Part shown: positions 1 through 8,466 of the stretch, in pieces
Numbering within the stretch: position 1 is the stretch's first letter
Layout: each line of letters begins with the position of its first letter
Assembly: GCF_014451325.2 (NCBI RefSeq)
Contig: NZ_JACSCH020000012.1
Location: 62,001 to 126,000, forward strand
DNA from: Streptomyces sp. CB02980
Lineage (GTDB): Bacteria > Actinomycetota > Actinomycetes > Streptomycetales > Streptomycetaceae
Direction: 5' to 3'
Length of the DNA stretch: 64,000 bases
Program-made: the position numbers and the translations under genes
The notes under the pieces: generated by a model
The model's input: only the letters and a program-made list of their open reading frames with translations
Databases searched by the model: none
Told to the model about the DNA's origin: nothing

Positions 1-314
1 TCGAGCCCCAGGGGCACCTGGTCGGACTTCTCGGCGTCGTGGTGGCCGGCGGGGTCGTTCACGTCGCCGGTGCCGTTGTACGAGCCCTGGGCGCCGTGCC
101 AGTTCACGGACTTGAGCTTGAAACGGTCGCCACGGGCGTCCACGACGTAGCGGCCGCGGGTGCTGAGCGGCGGCTGCCAGCTCTCGGCGAGCAGGGAGCC
201 GGCGGACGAGGGCGGGGAAGTGGGCGCGCCTGCCCGGGCCGGCGCGGCGGTGGCCGGTGTCCCGGCGACGATGAGGGCCGCGGCGAGCGCGACTCCCAGC
301 AGTGACTTCTTCAT
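1..314 (-). CDS. Secreted glycoside hydrolase family 5 (cellulase-like), N-terminal part
   Basis: The gene enters from the left edge, so only the first 104 residues are visible. Translation from the ATG at 314 begins MKKSLLGVALAAALIVAG, a clear Sec signal peptide with an Ala-rich cleavage region. The mature part then has the segment RGRYVVDARGDRFKLKSVNWHG, split here as RGRYVVDARG and FKLKSVNWHG, followed by DVNDPAGHHD. This is the opening of GH5 cellulase-fold enzymes, where the NWHG strand precedes the first barrel helix. It is likely an exported beta-1,4-glycan hydrolase. The catalytic glutamates lie outside the window, so activity and substrate cannot be judged. The AAGG just before the start is a weak ribosome site. 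Confidence 0.75.
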   Translation of the reverse strand, partial: MKKSLLGVALAAALIVAGTPATAAPARAGAPTSPPSSAGSLLAESWQPPLSTRGRYVVDARGDRFKLKSVNWHGAQGSYNGTGDVNDPAGHHDAEKSDQVPLGL

Positions 315-526
315 GACGGCCTTAGGTGGGTGACGGGTGGGAGCCGTGCCGCAGTATGTTCGCGTAAACACCCCGTGGCTGACAAGACTCCGTACCCACA
401 AGTAACCGCCGTCGGCGGTCCGTTCCCCGGTGTGGTCGTCGTGACCACCGTGAACACCTTCCGGTGGACGCTCGCCCTATGATCAGTCGGGACCGGCAGA
501 GGGCGCCCGCGAACGAAGGGACCGGC

Positions 527-1465
527 ATGTCGTCCGTGATCGAAGCACGTGCCTGGCTGCTCCTGTGCCCGGGGCTCAGCCGGGGCACGGACGGTGCTGT
601 CGGCGGAACCCCCGGTCCGGTCACGTCGGCGCTCATGGCCGCCTTCGCCGCGGAGCTCGGGCACCAGGCCGTGGTGGTCCACAGCAGCCGGCTGGTACTC
701 GGTGTGGAAGGCGGACGGCTCACACTCGCCGACACCAGCGGGCAACCCGTCCCCGCGCCGGCCGTGGCCTACGCCCGCCTGTCGACGCCTCAGCTGTCGG
801 CCGACAGGGAAGTCACCCTGCTGCGACACCTGGCTGCGATGGGCACGCAGCTGATCAACCCCGCCGAGGCGGTCCTCGCGGCGGTGAACAAGTTCTGGCA
901 CCTGCAACAGCTCGCTGCCGCAGGTATCCCCGTCCCCGACACCCGCACCCACACCGACGCGCCCCTGGAGCACGTACTCGATGGGGGTGTACCGCAGCCG
1001 TGCGTGGTGAAGGCCGTACGCGGCCATCGTGGCCGACGGGTCTTCCTCGCCGCTGACGCCAAGGGGCTGCGCGCTGTGGCGGGCAGTCTGGACGACCGGC
1101 ACCCCTATCTCCTCCAGCGGTACGTCGCCCACTCCCACGGCCGGGACCTGCGCGTCATCGTGGTCGACCGCCGGGCCGTGGCCGCCGCCGTGCGCACAGC
1201 CGGTGACGACCGTCTCGTCTCCAACCTGGCGCAGGGCGGCACCCACACCGTCTGCACCGGCCGGTATCCGGACGCGGAGGCGCTGGCCGTCGAAGCGGCG
1301 AATGTCATCGGCCTGGGCGTCGCCGGCGTCGATCTCCTCTTCGAAGCCGACGGTTCCTTCACCGTGTGCGAGGTGAACTGCAATCCCACCTGGCGGCCCG
1401 ACATGCCCGGGATCGAGGAGGCCATCGCCGTCGCCTGCCGCAGCCGTCTCGAAACAGCAGGCTGA
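527..1465 (+). CDS. RimK-type ATP-grasp ligase (first of a tandem pair)
   Basis: A 312-residue protein with the ATP-grasp fold. VNKFWHLQQLAAAGIPVPDT marks the end of the pre-ATP-grasp region, PCVVKAVRGHRGRRVFL the nucleotide-binding Lys and Gly-rich loop, PYLLQRYVAHSHGRDLRVIVV the central strand pair, and GVDLLFEADG...VCEVNCNP the metal-binding Asp/Glu/Asn end. This pattern fits RimK-like ligases that add an amino acid to a carboxylate through an acyl phosphate. The substrate is unknown. The ATG at 527 is preferred over upstream in-frame starts at 464 and 479, because AAGGG at 516-520 gives a good ribosome site. A second ATP-grasp gene follows 188 bp downstream on the same strand, so the pair probably acts on one product. 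Confidence 0.8.
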   Translation: MSSVIEARAWLLLCPGLSRGTDGAVGGTPGPVTSALMAAFAAELGHQAVVVHSSRLVLGVEGGRLTLADTSGQPVPAPAVAYARLSTPQLSADREVTLLRHLAAMGTQLINPAEAVLAAVNKFWHLQQLAAAGIPVPDTRTHTDAPLEHVLDGGVPQPCVVKAVRGHRGRRVFLAADAKGLRAVAGSLDDRHPYLLQRYVAHSHGRDLRVIVVDRRAVAAAVRTAGDDRLVSNLAQGGTHTVCTGRYPDAEALAVEAANVIGLGVAGVDLLFEADGSFTVCEVNCNPTWRPDMPGIEEAIAVACRSRLETAG

Positions 1466-1653
1466 GCGCGCCGCCGCATCCGGCGCACGATCGCGACGGC
1501 GTCAGCTGCGCTGCTTGACCGCAGCAGACGGCGGCGCGCCAAGGGCGACCGCCTCCCCGTGCACACCACCCGGGCCCCTCACGTCGGCGTCGGCCGCACG
1601 TGCCGACGGCGTGGTTCACCCGAGACCCGGCGTCCTTGAGGTAGGGAGGGGCG

Positions 1654-2520
1654 GTGAGGGTTGGTGTGATCAGCGGGGATCCAGGTCATCCGTTGCTGGC
1701 TGCGACCGCGCGGGTGTTGCGGCCGGAACACAGCGTCGAGTTCATCGATCCGGAAGCCGCCCGGTCCGGTGGCGGGACGGTGAGAGGAGGCGGGGCCGGC
1801 GGCACCGGCCGTCGCGCCGACGTCGTCCTCCTCAAGACGCAGACGTCCCGGGCGGTGGCGCTGGCGGCCCGGCTGGAAGCGTGCGGGGTGCCGGTGATCA
1901 ACTCGGTCCGGGCGACCGTCCTTTGCCAGGACCGGTTCGAGGTGGCAGGGGCCCTGCGGGCGGCCGGGCTACCGTTCGCGCGGACCGTGTGCGCGACCAC
2001 GCTGGGCAGACTGGTGGAGCTCTGCTCGGCGAGGGGCACCTCGTCCCTGCCGGGCTTTCCGCTGATGGTCAAGAGCCAGGACAGCCGTCGGCACGATCTG
2101 GTGGTGCGGGTGGACACCCCGGACCGATTGGCCGAACTGGCCTCCGTACGGCGGCCGGGGGAACCGGTGATCGTCCAGGAATTCGCCCCCAACACCGGCT
2201 GGGACCACAAACTGTGGGTCGTGGACGGCCGTCTCTTCACGGCTCGCCGCCGCTCCCCACTGGCCGGATCGAGGTCACCCGACCTCCCTGTGCCGATCGC
2301 CGCCCTGCCGGCGGAGTGGCCCGCTGCCGCGCTGCGCACCGGCGAGGTGCTGGAACTCGACGTGTACGGAGTGGACATCCTCGACACCGGCGGTGGTGCC
2401 GCTCTGATCGTGGACGTCAACGCCTTCCCAGGGGGTGTCGCCTCCTGTGCGGGCGCTTCAAGGGCACTGGCAGCCCTGGCGCTGCGCACGGCTGACAGGG
2501 CGCAGGGGACTCTCATGTGA
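1654..2520 (+). CDS. ATP-grasp domain protein (second of a tandem pair)
   Basis: A 288-residue protein beginning at a GTG preceded by GGGAGGGG. The N-terminal segment MRVGVISGDPGHPLLAATARVL is Rossmann-like. The ATP-grasp region includes FPLMVKSQDS (nucleotide Lys), PVIVQEFAPNTGWDHKLWVV, and a C-terminal LDVYGVDILDTGGG..LIVDVNAFPG, where the VDVNAFPG strand supplies the Asp/Asn magnesium ligands. It resembles inositol-1,3,4-trisphosphate kinase or RimK-like ATP-grasp proteins of actinomycetes. It shares the fold but not obvious close sequence with its upstream neighbour, so the two may act in sequence on one substrate. No carrier peptide or transporter is adjacent, and the reaction is not known. 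Confidence 0.7.
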   Translation: MRVGVISGDPGHPLLAATARVLRPEHSVEFIDPEAARSGGGTVRGGGAGGTGRRADVVLLKTQTSRAVALAARLEACGVPVINSVRATVLCQDRFEVAGALRAAGLPFARTVCATTLGRLVELCSARGTSSLPGFPLMVKSQDSRRHDLVVRVDTPDRLAELASVRRPGEPVIVQEFAPNTGWDHKLWVVDGRLFTARRRSPLAGSRSPDLPVPIAALPAEWPAAALRTGEVLELDVYGVDILDTGGGAALIVDVNAFPGGVASCAGASRALAALALRTADRAQGTLM

Positions 2521-2585
2521 CGCACGCTCGGCGGCGAGCCCCTTCCCGTGTGTGAGGGGCGGCCGATGCACCTCACATCTCGACC

Positions 2586-3524
2586 TCACACCTCGTCGAC
2601 GTGCGTGGCGGTGCAAGCGCACGGTCTGCTGGTGGCGAGCCAGGGGAGGGCGGGTTCCGCGGCGGATCCGGTGTCGACGGTGAGGTGGAGCCGTGTGCCG
2701 CCTTCGGGTACGGGGTAGCTGCGCTGTTCCGCACCGGCGAAGGAGCGGCGGATCACCTCGGCGACCGCGCGGGCGGCTTCGGGGGTGGCGGCGACGATGC
2801 GGATCTCGGCGTGTCCGGCCGAGGGCAGGAGCGCGGTGTCGATGGGATGCAAGGTGTGTGGTCCCTTCACGGGTGAGCGAGAGGCCTGGCGGGTGGGTTG
2901 TCCCGGGTGTCGGGTGCCCCACCCGCGGCCTTCGGTCGGAGGAGTGGTCTTTGGGGGGATCAGGAGGTGATCAGGGGGGCGGTCAGGGGCGGCCAGGGCC
3001 AGGTGCCCGTGAACCGGTGGGGGCCGCAGCGGCGGCTGAGCGGCCCCGCCGTCGGTCTCCCGGGCGTTCGCGCTGTTGCGGGCGTCTCGCATGCGGCGGC
3101 CGGTCGCGGCCTCGTCGGACATCAGGACACCGGCGGCCAGGATGCTGCCGGGGACGGCGGCGGCGGTCATGAGCCGGGCGGCTGCGGCGGGTTCGGTGTC
3201 GGGCGGGATGACCAGCAGGTCGCAGCGGCCGACGGCGTAGGAGAGCAGGATCATCCTGTCGGGATCCTGTTCGGTGAACCAGCCGACGTGAACGGTGTGC
3301 CCGGTGACGACAACCTCGTGCGGGACGACGAGCCAGCGGGTGGGGTTCACGGTGACGCGTGTGATGCGTCCACAGTGCCCCTCGACTGCGTCGACCAGGG
3401 GCGGGATCTCGGCGGTGAGGTCACGTGAACGAGGCCACCACGCGCCGTCCAAGAGGCCGGCGGGGGTGGTCTTCGGTGTCAGCGATAGGCGCGCCGAAAG
3501 CGTGGGTGCGAGGGCGCTGGTCAT
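2586..3524 (-). CDS. DUF5994 family protein with an in-frame C-terminal extension
   Basis: Residues 1-155 match DUF5994, a small Streptomyces family of unknown role. The hallmarks are APTLSARLSLTPK, LLDGAWWPRSRDL, and a run of short beta strands ending near RNSANARETDGG. The ATG at 3524 directly before TSALAPTLSARL is the natural start; upstream ORF sequence is unlikely to be translated. Unusually the frame stays open through about 75 low-complexity, Pro-rich residues and then enters a compact segment with AEIRIVAATPEAARAVAEVI and GTRLHLTVDTG. That segment resembles separate 80-90-residue Streptomyces proteins. A TTG at 2852 with AAGGGA nine bases upstream could start this second unit as its own gene (2586-2852). 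Fusion and overlapping-start readings both remain possible. Confidence 0.6.
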   Translation of the reverse strand: MTSALAPTLSARLSLTPKTTPAGLLDGAWWPRSRDLTAEIPPLVDAVEGHCGRITRVTVNPTRWLVVPHEVVVTGHTVHVGWFTEQDPDRMILLSYAVGRCDLLVIPPDTEPAAAARLMTAAAVPGSILAAGVLMSDEAATGRRMRDARNSANARETDGGAAQPPLRPPPVHGHLALAAPDRPPDHLLIPPKTTPPTEGRGWGTRHPGQPTRQASRSPVKGPHTLHPIDTALLPSAGHAEIRIVAATPEAARAVAEVIRRSFAGAEQRSYPVPEGGTRLHLTVDTGSAAEPALPWLATSRPCACTATHVDEV

Positions 3525-3711
3525 GGTCGCGGACCCGTCTCCGGGCCGTCCTGCAGGGCGGCCCAGTGCCTTGATCGCCGGAAACGACGTCCGCGTGGGA
3601 GCGGGTGTTCGGGTTACTCCCGGTACGTTCAGCGTACTCCGCCCGGCGGCCGGAACACGCACGCCCTACAGGCCTACGGCACGCGGCACGCCGCACACGG
3701 CAAGCGGCGTG

Positions 3712-4710
3712 TCAGCGTCGCAGAGCCGTTCGGAGCGTGAGTCCGTGGTCGCGCCGCAGCCGGTACAGCTCCCAGCACGACAGGGCCGTCACCGTGACGG
3801 GGGCGCCGAGGATGAAGATCACCCGGGCACCCGTCGGGACCTGGTCGTAGGATCCGGTGATCACGTCGACGAGGGCCATCTCCCACACCAGGACACCGGC
3901 GAGGATCGGCGGCAGCACTTCATGGATGTCGGCGGTGCGGAACACGTGCACCAGTGACAGTCCGATGCCGTAGAGCGCGAAGCCGAGTGACCACAGGCAC
4001 AGCACGACGATGATGACCCTCCCGGGGAGCCCCACGGCGTCCCGCAGGCCCGCCAGCTCCGGGGCCATGGCGAGGGCGGAGGTGCCCATGGACGCCATGA
4101 TGGCCAGCACCGAGCCGAGGGGGCGCAGGGTCCGGCGCAGGTACACCCGGCGCAGACCGTCCCGTGCGGCTGCCACGAAGGCGCCGACCACTACGGGAAA
4201 GGTGCAGACGAGCACCAGGACACTTGACCAGCTCTGGTCGAGGCGTTCGCTCGCCACGCCCTGGACGTCGTCGGCGCTCGCGATGGCGTTGTAGGTGACC
4301 ATCAAACCCACCCAGGCGACGAGTCCCAGCCCGGTCCGCCACAACTGGAGCTTGCGGACCTCCGGGTCGTTGACGATCCCGGGGCGTGAGGGACGGAAGG
4401 TCCGCTGGGCGGCGTACAGGGGGTTGTAGAGGCCGCGCAGGATGTTCCGGGCCCGCGAGGGCTCTGCGCGCGGACGCGGGACCGGTGCGTAGATCGGCGG
4501 GTACGAGTATCCCGGCGGAGGGCCGGACTGCGGGTACGGGTAAGCGGGCGGAGGGCCCGACTGCGCGTACGGGTATCCCTGCGGCTGACCGGGCGGGGAG
4601 TTCGGGTGTCCCGGCGGAGGCACCGGAGGAGCGTAGGGGTGTCCCTGCGGCAGGTTCGCGCCGCTGCTGCCCGCCGCGTCACCGTACCCACCGCTGCCGT
4701 AACCGCTCAT
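3712..4710 (-). CDS. Six-span membrane protein with Pro/Gly/Tyr-rich N-terminus
   Basis: A 332-residue protein. The first 75 residues are a low-complexity tail of repeated PPPGYPY/QSGPPP units, probably cytoplasmic and disordered. Six hydrophobic segments follow, for example GLGLVAWVGLMVTYNAIA, VLVLVCTFPVVVGAFVAAA, VIIVVLCLWSLGFALYGIGL and VIFILGAPVTVTALSCW, ending in a basic tail. ATG at 4710 is chosen over a GTG nine bases upstream. No known enzymatic motif is seen. Pro/Tyr-rich tails of this kind occur on many Streptomyces membrane proteins and may mediate protein contacts. Function is not recognised. Confidence 0.75.
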   Translation of the reverse strand: MSGYGSGGYGDAAGSSGANLPQGHPYAPPVPPPGHPNSPPGQPQGYPYAQSGPPPAYPYPQSGPPPGYSYPPIYAPVPRPRAEPSRARNILRGLYNPLYAAQRTFRPSRPGIVNDPEVRKLQLWRTGLGLVAWVGLMVTYNAIASADDVQGVASERLDQSWSSVLVLVCTFPVVVGAFVAAARDGLRRVYLRRTLRPLGSVLAIMASMGTSALAMAPELAGLRDAVGLPGRVIIVVLCLWSLGFALYGIGLSLVHVFRTADIHEVLPPILAGVLVWEMALVDVITGSYDQVPTGARVIFILGAPVTVTALSCWELYRLRRDHGLTLRTALRR

Positions 4711-4871
4711 GCCACGCACCCCCGATGTCCTGCACGTTCGAACCCAGGCATCCTAGGTCCTGGACGCCCTGCGGCGGGTCGCCGGCCAGGGATCGTTCCA
4801 CGGAGGCCGGCAGCCACTCGGGGGAGATCTGGCGAGGTGCGGTCCGGGTCCCGCTGCGGTACTCACGGAGT

Positions 4872-5240
4872 ATGACCCTGGAGCATCCTTCCGAACGGGT
4901 AAGCAAAGGGCGAGGCCTGTTCGAACGCCTCGCGGAGCGAGCGTCGAATCTGACGAGTTCCCCTTTGTTCTTCTCGTTCTGCCTGCTACTCGTCGGAGCC
5001 TTCATCGGGGTCCATGCAGCGGGTCTGTCGGTGAGCTGGCAGCTTCTGGTCGGGGACACCATGGTGTCGGTGAGCCTGCTGCTGTTGGCTCTTCTCAAGA
5101 ATGCCGAGCGGCGGGCAGACCGTGCTGTCCAGCGCAAACTCGACGCGATCGCGCTGGCGCTGCTGGAGGAACGCCGACGTGCCACCGGTGAGGTGTTCGA
5201 CTCGCTCGAGGAGGCCATCGGCATGGAGGAGGACTGCTGA
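4872..5240 (+). CDS. Low-affinity iron permease family protein
   Basis: A 122-residue membrane protein. Residues 14-30 (GLFERLAERASNLTSSP) and the hairpin FFSFCLLLVGAFIGVHA / WQLLVGDTMVSVSLLLLALLKN match the bacterial branch of the low-affinity iron permease (Fet4-like) family. Two to three spans are followed by a charged amphipathic helix, RRADRAVQRKLDAIALALLEE, and an acidic end AIGMEEDC. The name comes from fungal Fet4; transport by the small bacterial forms is unproven. The start at 4872 keeps the conserved MTLEH beginning, although the GGAG at 4867-4870 is too close to act as a normal ribosome site. The next gene follows after 139 bp. Confidence 0.75.
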   Translation: MTLEHPSERVSKGRGLFERLAERASNLTSSPLFFSFCLLLVGAFIGVHAAGLSVSWQLLVGDTMVSVSLLLLALLKNAERRADRAVQRKLDAIALALLEERRRATGEVFDSLEEAIGMEEDC

Positions 5241-5379
5241 GATACGCCGTGACGTCGCAGGCCGCCCTGGAGTGGGAGGCTGGAAGACGAGGGTGCCGAC
5301 GCGGTTCGGGAGGGCCGTACGGGATTCGACATCCCTTCTGCCGCAGCCGGCGGCAGGAGGGCCTTGGAGGGCCGACGAC

Positions 5380-7005
5380 GTGACGCGTGCAGAGTGGCTT
5401 CTGACACCCGGCGAACGTGGCAATTCCGCGACGCGCCTGGACGTGCGCCGCCGGGACGGGAAGGCCTGGTCCGAGGGCAATCGGGCGCACGCCCTGGTTC
5501 ACGGTGCCGCGTACTTCACGGAGCTGCTGGAGGCCATCCGTGTCATGCGCTCCGGCGACCTGCTCCTGTTCACCGACTGGCGCGGTGATCGCGACGAGCG
5601 GCTCGCCGGTCCGGGCACCGAGATCGGCACGGTTCTGCGCGAGGCGGCCGGCCGTCACGTCGTCGTGAAGGGGCTGTTGTGGCGCTCCCACCTGGACAGT
5701 CTCCGGTTCAGCGAGAAGGAGAACCGCCGCCTCGGCGCGGAGATCGAGGAGGCGGGCGGCGAGTGCCTGCTCGACATGCGGGTGCGGCCCGGAGGCTCGC
5801 ACCACCAGAAGATGGTGGTGCTGCGTCACCCCGGCCGCCCGGAGCTTGATGTGGCGTACGTCGGAGGAATCGATCTCTGCCGCAATCGGAACGACGACGC
5901 CGCGCACTCCGGCGACCGTCAGTCTCTGCCCCTCGCCTCCGCCTACGGTCCGCACCCGCCGTGGCACGATGTACAGCTCGCCCTTCGCGGCCCGGTCGTC
6001 GGCGACGTCGAGGCAGTGTTCCGCGAACGGTGGCAAGACCCCTCTCCGCTCAGTCGCAGCCCGGCCACCCGCCTGCGTGCGTTGATGCACCGGGAGGACG
6101 CCGACGCGGGCAGACTGCCGCCGCAGGCCCCCGATCCCGTTCCGTGCGGCACGCACACCGTGCAACTGCTCCGCACGTATCCGAACCGACTGTTGCGCGG
6201 CTATCCCTTCGCCCCCGACGGAGAACGGAGCATCGCACGGGGGTACCTCAAGGCGCTGCGACGGGCAAGGGCCCTGATCTACGTCGAGGACCAGTACCTG
6301 TGGTCCCCGAGGGTGGTGGCCTGCTTCGCCCAGGCTCTGGCCAGGCACCCCGGACTCCTGATGATCGGAGTCATCCCCGCGTTCCCGGAGCAGGACGGCA
6401 GGCTCACCCTGCCCATGAACCTGGTCGGGCGGATCACGGCTCTCGACGAGTTGCGTCGCGCCGGCGGCGACCGGGTCGCGGTCTACGGACTGGAGAACCA
6501 CGCCGGGACCCCCGTGTACGTACATGCCAAGGTGTGCGTGATCGATGACGTGTGGGCCTCCGTGGGCTCCGACAACATCAACCTCCGCTCGTGGACCCAC
6601 GACTCCGAGCTCAGCTGCGCCGTCATCGACGAGAGCCTGGACCAGCGGCGACCACGCGACCCCGGAGGACTCGGGGACGGCGCGCGTGTCTTCGCCCGAG
6701 AGCTGCGCCTGGGGCTGATGCGTGAGCACCTGGACGCGCAAGGGGCCTCGGGGCAGCGGGCGGCAGCGGCGCCGGACGCACTGTGCGACCCGGCGAGCGC
6801 CTTCGGTGCCTTCGAGGAGGCTGCCGCAGCACTCGACGCGTGGCATGACGCCGGCCGCGGTGGTCCACGCCCGGCAGGCCGCCTGCGCCGGTACACGCCT
6901 CCGGATCTGTCCGGGGCGCAGCGGGCGTTGGCGACTCCGCTGCACCACGTTCTGGTCGATCCGGACGGCCGTCCGCTGCGGTTGCGGCGCCACAACACGT
7001 TCTGA
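5380..7005 (+). CDS. Phospholipase D family protein (two HKD motifs)
   Basis: A 541-residue PLD-superfamily enzyme. The first catalytic motif is HHQKMVVL with H142 and K144, followed by the conserved AYVGGIDL strand. The second is VHAKVCVIDD with H382, K384 and D389, followed by ASVGSDNINLRS. Between them are the usual YVEDQYLWSP and GVIPAFPEQDG segments. Such proteins cleave or transfer phosphodiester bonds of phospholipids, forming a phospho-His intermediate. No signal peptide is visible, so a cytoplasmic or peripheral membrane site is likely. GTG at 5380 is chosen because GGAGG lies nine bases upstream at 5366-5370. The first HKD lacks the standard spacing to its Asp (likely D157), as in several bacterial members. 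Confidence 0.88.
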   Translation: MTRAEWLLTPGERGNSATRLDVRRRDGKAWSEGNRAHALVHGAAYFTELLEAIRVMRSGDLLLFTDWRGDRDERLAGPGTEIGTVLREAAGRHVVVKGLLWRSHLDSLRFSEKENRRLGAEIEEAGGECLLDMRVRPGGSHHQKMVVLRHPGRPELDVAYVGGIDLCRNRNDDAAHSGDRQSLPLASAYGPHPPWHDVQLALRGPVVGDVEAVFRERWQDPSPLSRSPATRLRALMHREDADAGRLPPQAPDPVPCGTHTVQLLRTYPNRLLRGYPFAPDGERSIARGYLKALRRARALIYVEDQYLWSPRVVACFAQALARHPGLLMIGVIPAFPEQDGRLTLPMNLVGRITALDELRRAGGDRVAVYGLENHAGTPVYVHAKVCVIDDVWASVGSDNINLRSWTHDSELSCAVIDESLDQRRPRDPGGLGDGARVFARELRLGLMREHLDAQGASGQRAAAAPDALCDPASAFGAFEEAAAALDAWHDAGRGGPRPAGRLRRYTPPDLSGAQRALATPLHHVLVDPDGRPLRLRRHNTF

Positions 7006-7347
7006 ACACATCGTTCCGCCGGCGCGGTGAGGAGAGGAAGACGTGAGACGTGGGGCCTCAGACGTGAGGCGTCAGACGTGCGACGTGAGGCGTGAGGTCG
7101 CCACGGCCGCATGCCCTCATCAGGACCTTCCGTCGACGGGCGGGATTCCCGGTGTGTGACTAGCGTGACCTGTGGAACCAATCCGCAGGAAGGGGCCGGG
7201 CGTCCAAGCCGAGGTGGGTTCGCCGGCCCACCGGCTTCCGCCGCGCCGTCACCCTCGTCCACGTCGGCGGCGACCGGCAGGAGCCCTTCCTCCGCTGGGC
7301 GCAGGCAGAGCCGCTCCCCGCCCTGCGGCAGCTGTGAGGAGGGAACC
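7006..7347. other. Intergenic stretch with short repeats and a possible gene remnant
   Basis: No complete gene is seen. A run of GACGTGAGGCGT-like repeats occupies 7039-7097. At about 7200-7337 on the plus strand one frame reads like protein, with GFRRAVTLVHVGG and EPFLRWAQAEPLPALRQL before a TGA at 7335. It has no start codon or ribosome site, so it may be the tail of a decayed gene. Its family is not recognised. Confidence 0.35.
7039..7097. repeat. Short direct repeats of GACGTGAGGCGT type
   Basis: Five imperfect copies of an 8-12 bp unit (GACGTGAG, GACGTGGGG, GACGTGAGGCGT, GACGTGCGACGTGAGGCGT) lie head to tail within about 60 bp. They sit between the PLD and HAD genes. They could be slippage products or a protein-binding array; nothing in the sequence decides between these. 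Confidence 0.6.
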
Positions 7348-8010
7348 ATGGAACGTGCCGCGCTCTTCGATGTCGACGGGACCCTCACCGACACCAACTA
7401 TCTTCACGTGGTGGCATGGTGGGAGGCACTGCGCCAGGCCGGGCACCGGGTGCCGATGCACTCCGTCCACCGGGCGATCGGTCTGCCCGGCGAGGACCTG
7501 CTCGGCCACCTCCTGGGAGGCGACCGTGACCACGCGCAGGACGACCGCCTGAGCGGCGCGCACGACACCCTGTACGCCACCTGGTTCGACCGGCTGCCCG
7601 CCCTGGCATCGGTCGCCGACCTGCTGCGCACCCTCGCCGGCGGCGGCTGGGTGGTCGTCCTCGTCACGTCGGCGAAGGACAGCGAACTCTCGGCCCTGCG
7701 CCGAGCCGTCGACGCTGACGACGCCATTGCCGAGACCAGTACGTCCGATGACGTCGAGGAAGGCAAACCCGCACCGGAACCCGTCCGGCACGCCCTTCGG
7801 CTCGCCGGGGTGCCACCCGAGCGGGCCGTGTTCGTCGGCGACACCGTGTGGGACATGCGGGCGGCCACCCGCGCTGGTGTGACCGCCGTGGGCCTCCTCT
7901 CCGGTGGAATCCCGCGGGCCGACCTGGAAGAGGCCGGTGCCGCCGCCGTGTACCGCGATCCGACCGATCTGCTGGCCCGTCTCGGTGACAGCCCGTTCTC
8001 CGCCGTCTAG
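7348..8010 (+). CDS. HAD family hydrolase (phosphatase)
   Basis: A 220-residue haloacid dehalogenase superfamily protein. Motif I is FDVDGTLTDTN with the two catalytic Asp residues near position 8. Motif II is VVVLVTSAKDSE, motif III the Lys in EEGKPAPEPV, and motif IV GDTVWDMRAATRAGV. The cap after motif I is helical, as in the phosphoglycolate phosphatase/beta-phosphoglucomutase group, so a small phosphorylated metabolite is the likely substrate. The ATG at 7348 follows GAGGAGGGA with good spacing. The gene stands alone between the repeat-bearing spacer and csbD. Confidence 0.85.
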   Translation: MERAALFDVDGTLTDTNYLHVVAWWEALRQAGHRVPMHSVHRAIGLPGEDLLGHLLGGDRDHAQDDRLSGAHDTLYATWFDRLPALASVADLLRTLAGGGWVVVLVTSAKDSELSALRRAVDADDAIAETSTSDDVEEGKPAPEPVRHALRLAGVPPERAVFVGDTVWDMRAATRAGVTAVGLLSGGIPRADLEEAGAAAVYRDPTDLLARLGDSPFSAV

Positions 8011-8076
8011 ACCAGAGGCGGGAGGACTGCGGCTGCGCCGGGTGCGGCGTCGAGGGATGACAGGGAGTGTCAGGTT

Positions 8077-8100
8077 TGCCGGTCAGAATGCCGGTCAGAA
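8077..8100. repeat. Perfect 12-bp tandem direct repeat upstream of the CsbD gene
   Basis: TGCCGGTCAGAA occurs twice with no spacer, 44 bp before the CsbD start. The downstream AT-richer segment TGTAGCGTTTATTCC probably contains the promoter. Two head-to-tail copies near a stress-gene promoter suggest binding by a tandem-site activator, but no regulator can be named. Confidence 0.6.
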
Positions 8101-8143
8101 CCCATGTGTAGCGTTTATTCCCATTTCAGGGGAGTGGTCAGTC

Positions 8144-8317
8144 GTGTCGGACAAGGAGAAGGGCCGCGCCAAGGCTGAGCAGGTCAAGGGCAGGCTCAAG
8201 GAGATGGTCGGCCGTGTGCTGGGCAACGAACGTCTGACCGCCGAGGGGCGTGCCGAGAAGGCGAAGGGGAACGCCCGCCAGGCCAAGGAGAAGATCAAGG
8301 ACGTCTTCAAGGGCTGA
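8144..8317 (+). CDS. CsbD family stress protein
   Basis: A 57-residue, highly charged protein, KGRAKAEQVKGRLKEMVGRV...AEGRAEKAKGNARQAKEKIKDV, with the two-repeat helical pattern of CsbD. Members accumulate in general stress or stationary phase; their biochemical role is unknown. The GTG at 8144 is supported by AGGGGAG about ten bases upstream and by the typical start MSDKEKGRAK. A perfect tandem repeat lies just upstream of the presumed promoter. The length matches the family. Confidence 0.9.
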   Translation: MSDKEKGRAKAEQVKGRLKEMVGRVLGNERLTAEGRAEKAKGNARQAKEKIKDVFKG

Positions 8318-8466
8318 CCCGGTGGCGGTGTGCGTCGTGGTCGAGGAGCCGCCGTGGGTGCCGAGGACGGTGGGTCGACGAGAAGCTGTTCGCCGACGAA
8401 CGCAGAGGACGTGCCCGTGTGAGACGTCAGTTCCCGCACAGAGAAGGGGCGAACGGCGGTGGCTCG

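Noticed and set aside
311..1246. Long minus-strand ORF opposite the first ATP-grasp gene
   Set aside because: The product has no family features, while the opposite strand carries clear ATP-grasp motifs and a good ribosome site. It is a GC-driven shadow.
5095..7011. 638-codon ORF antisense to the phospholipase D gene
   Set aside because: The plus strand has both HKD motifs and a GGAGG-preceded start. The antisense product is rich in Arg/Val/Gly without motifs.
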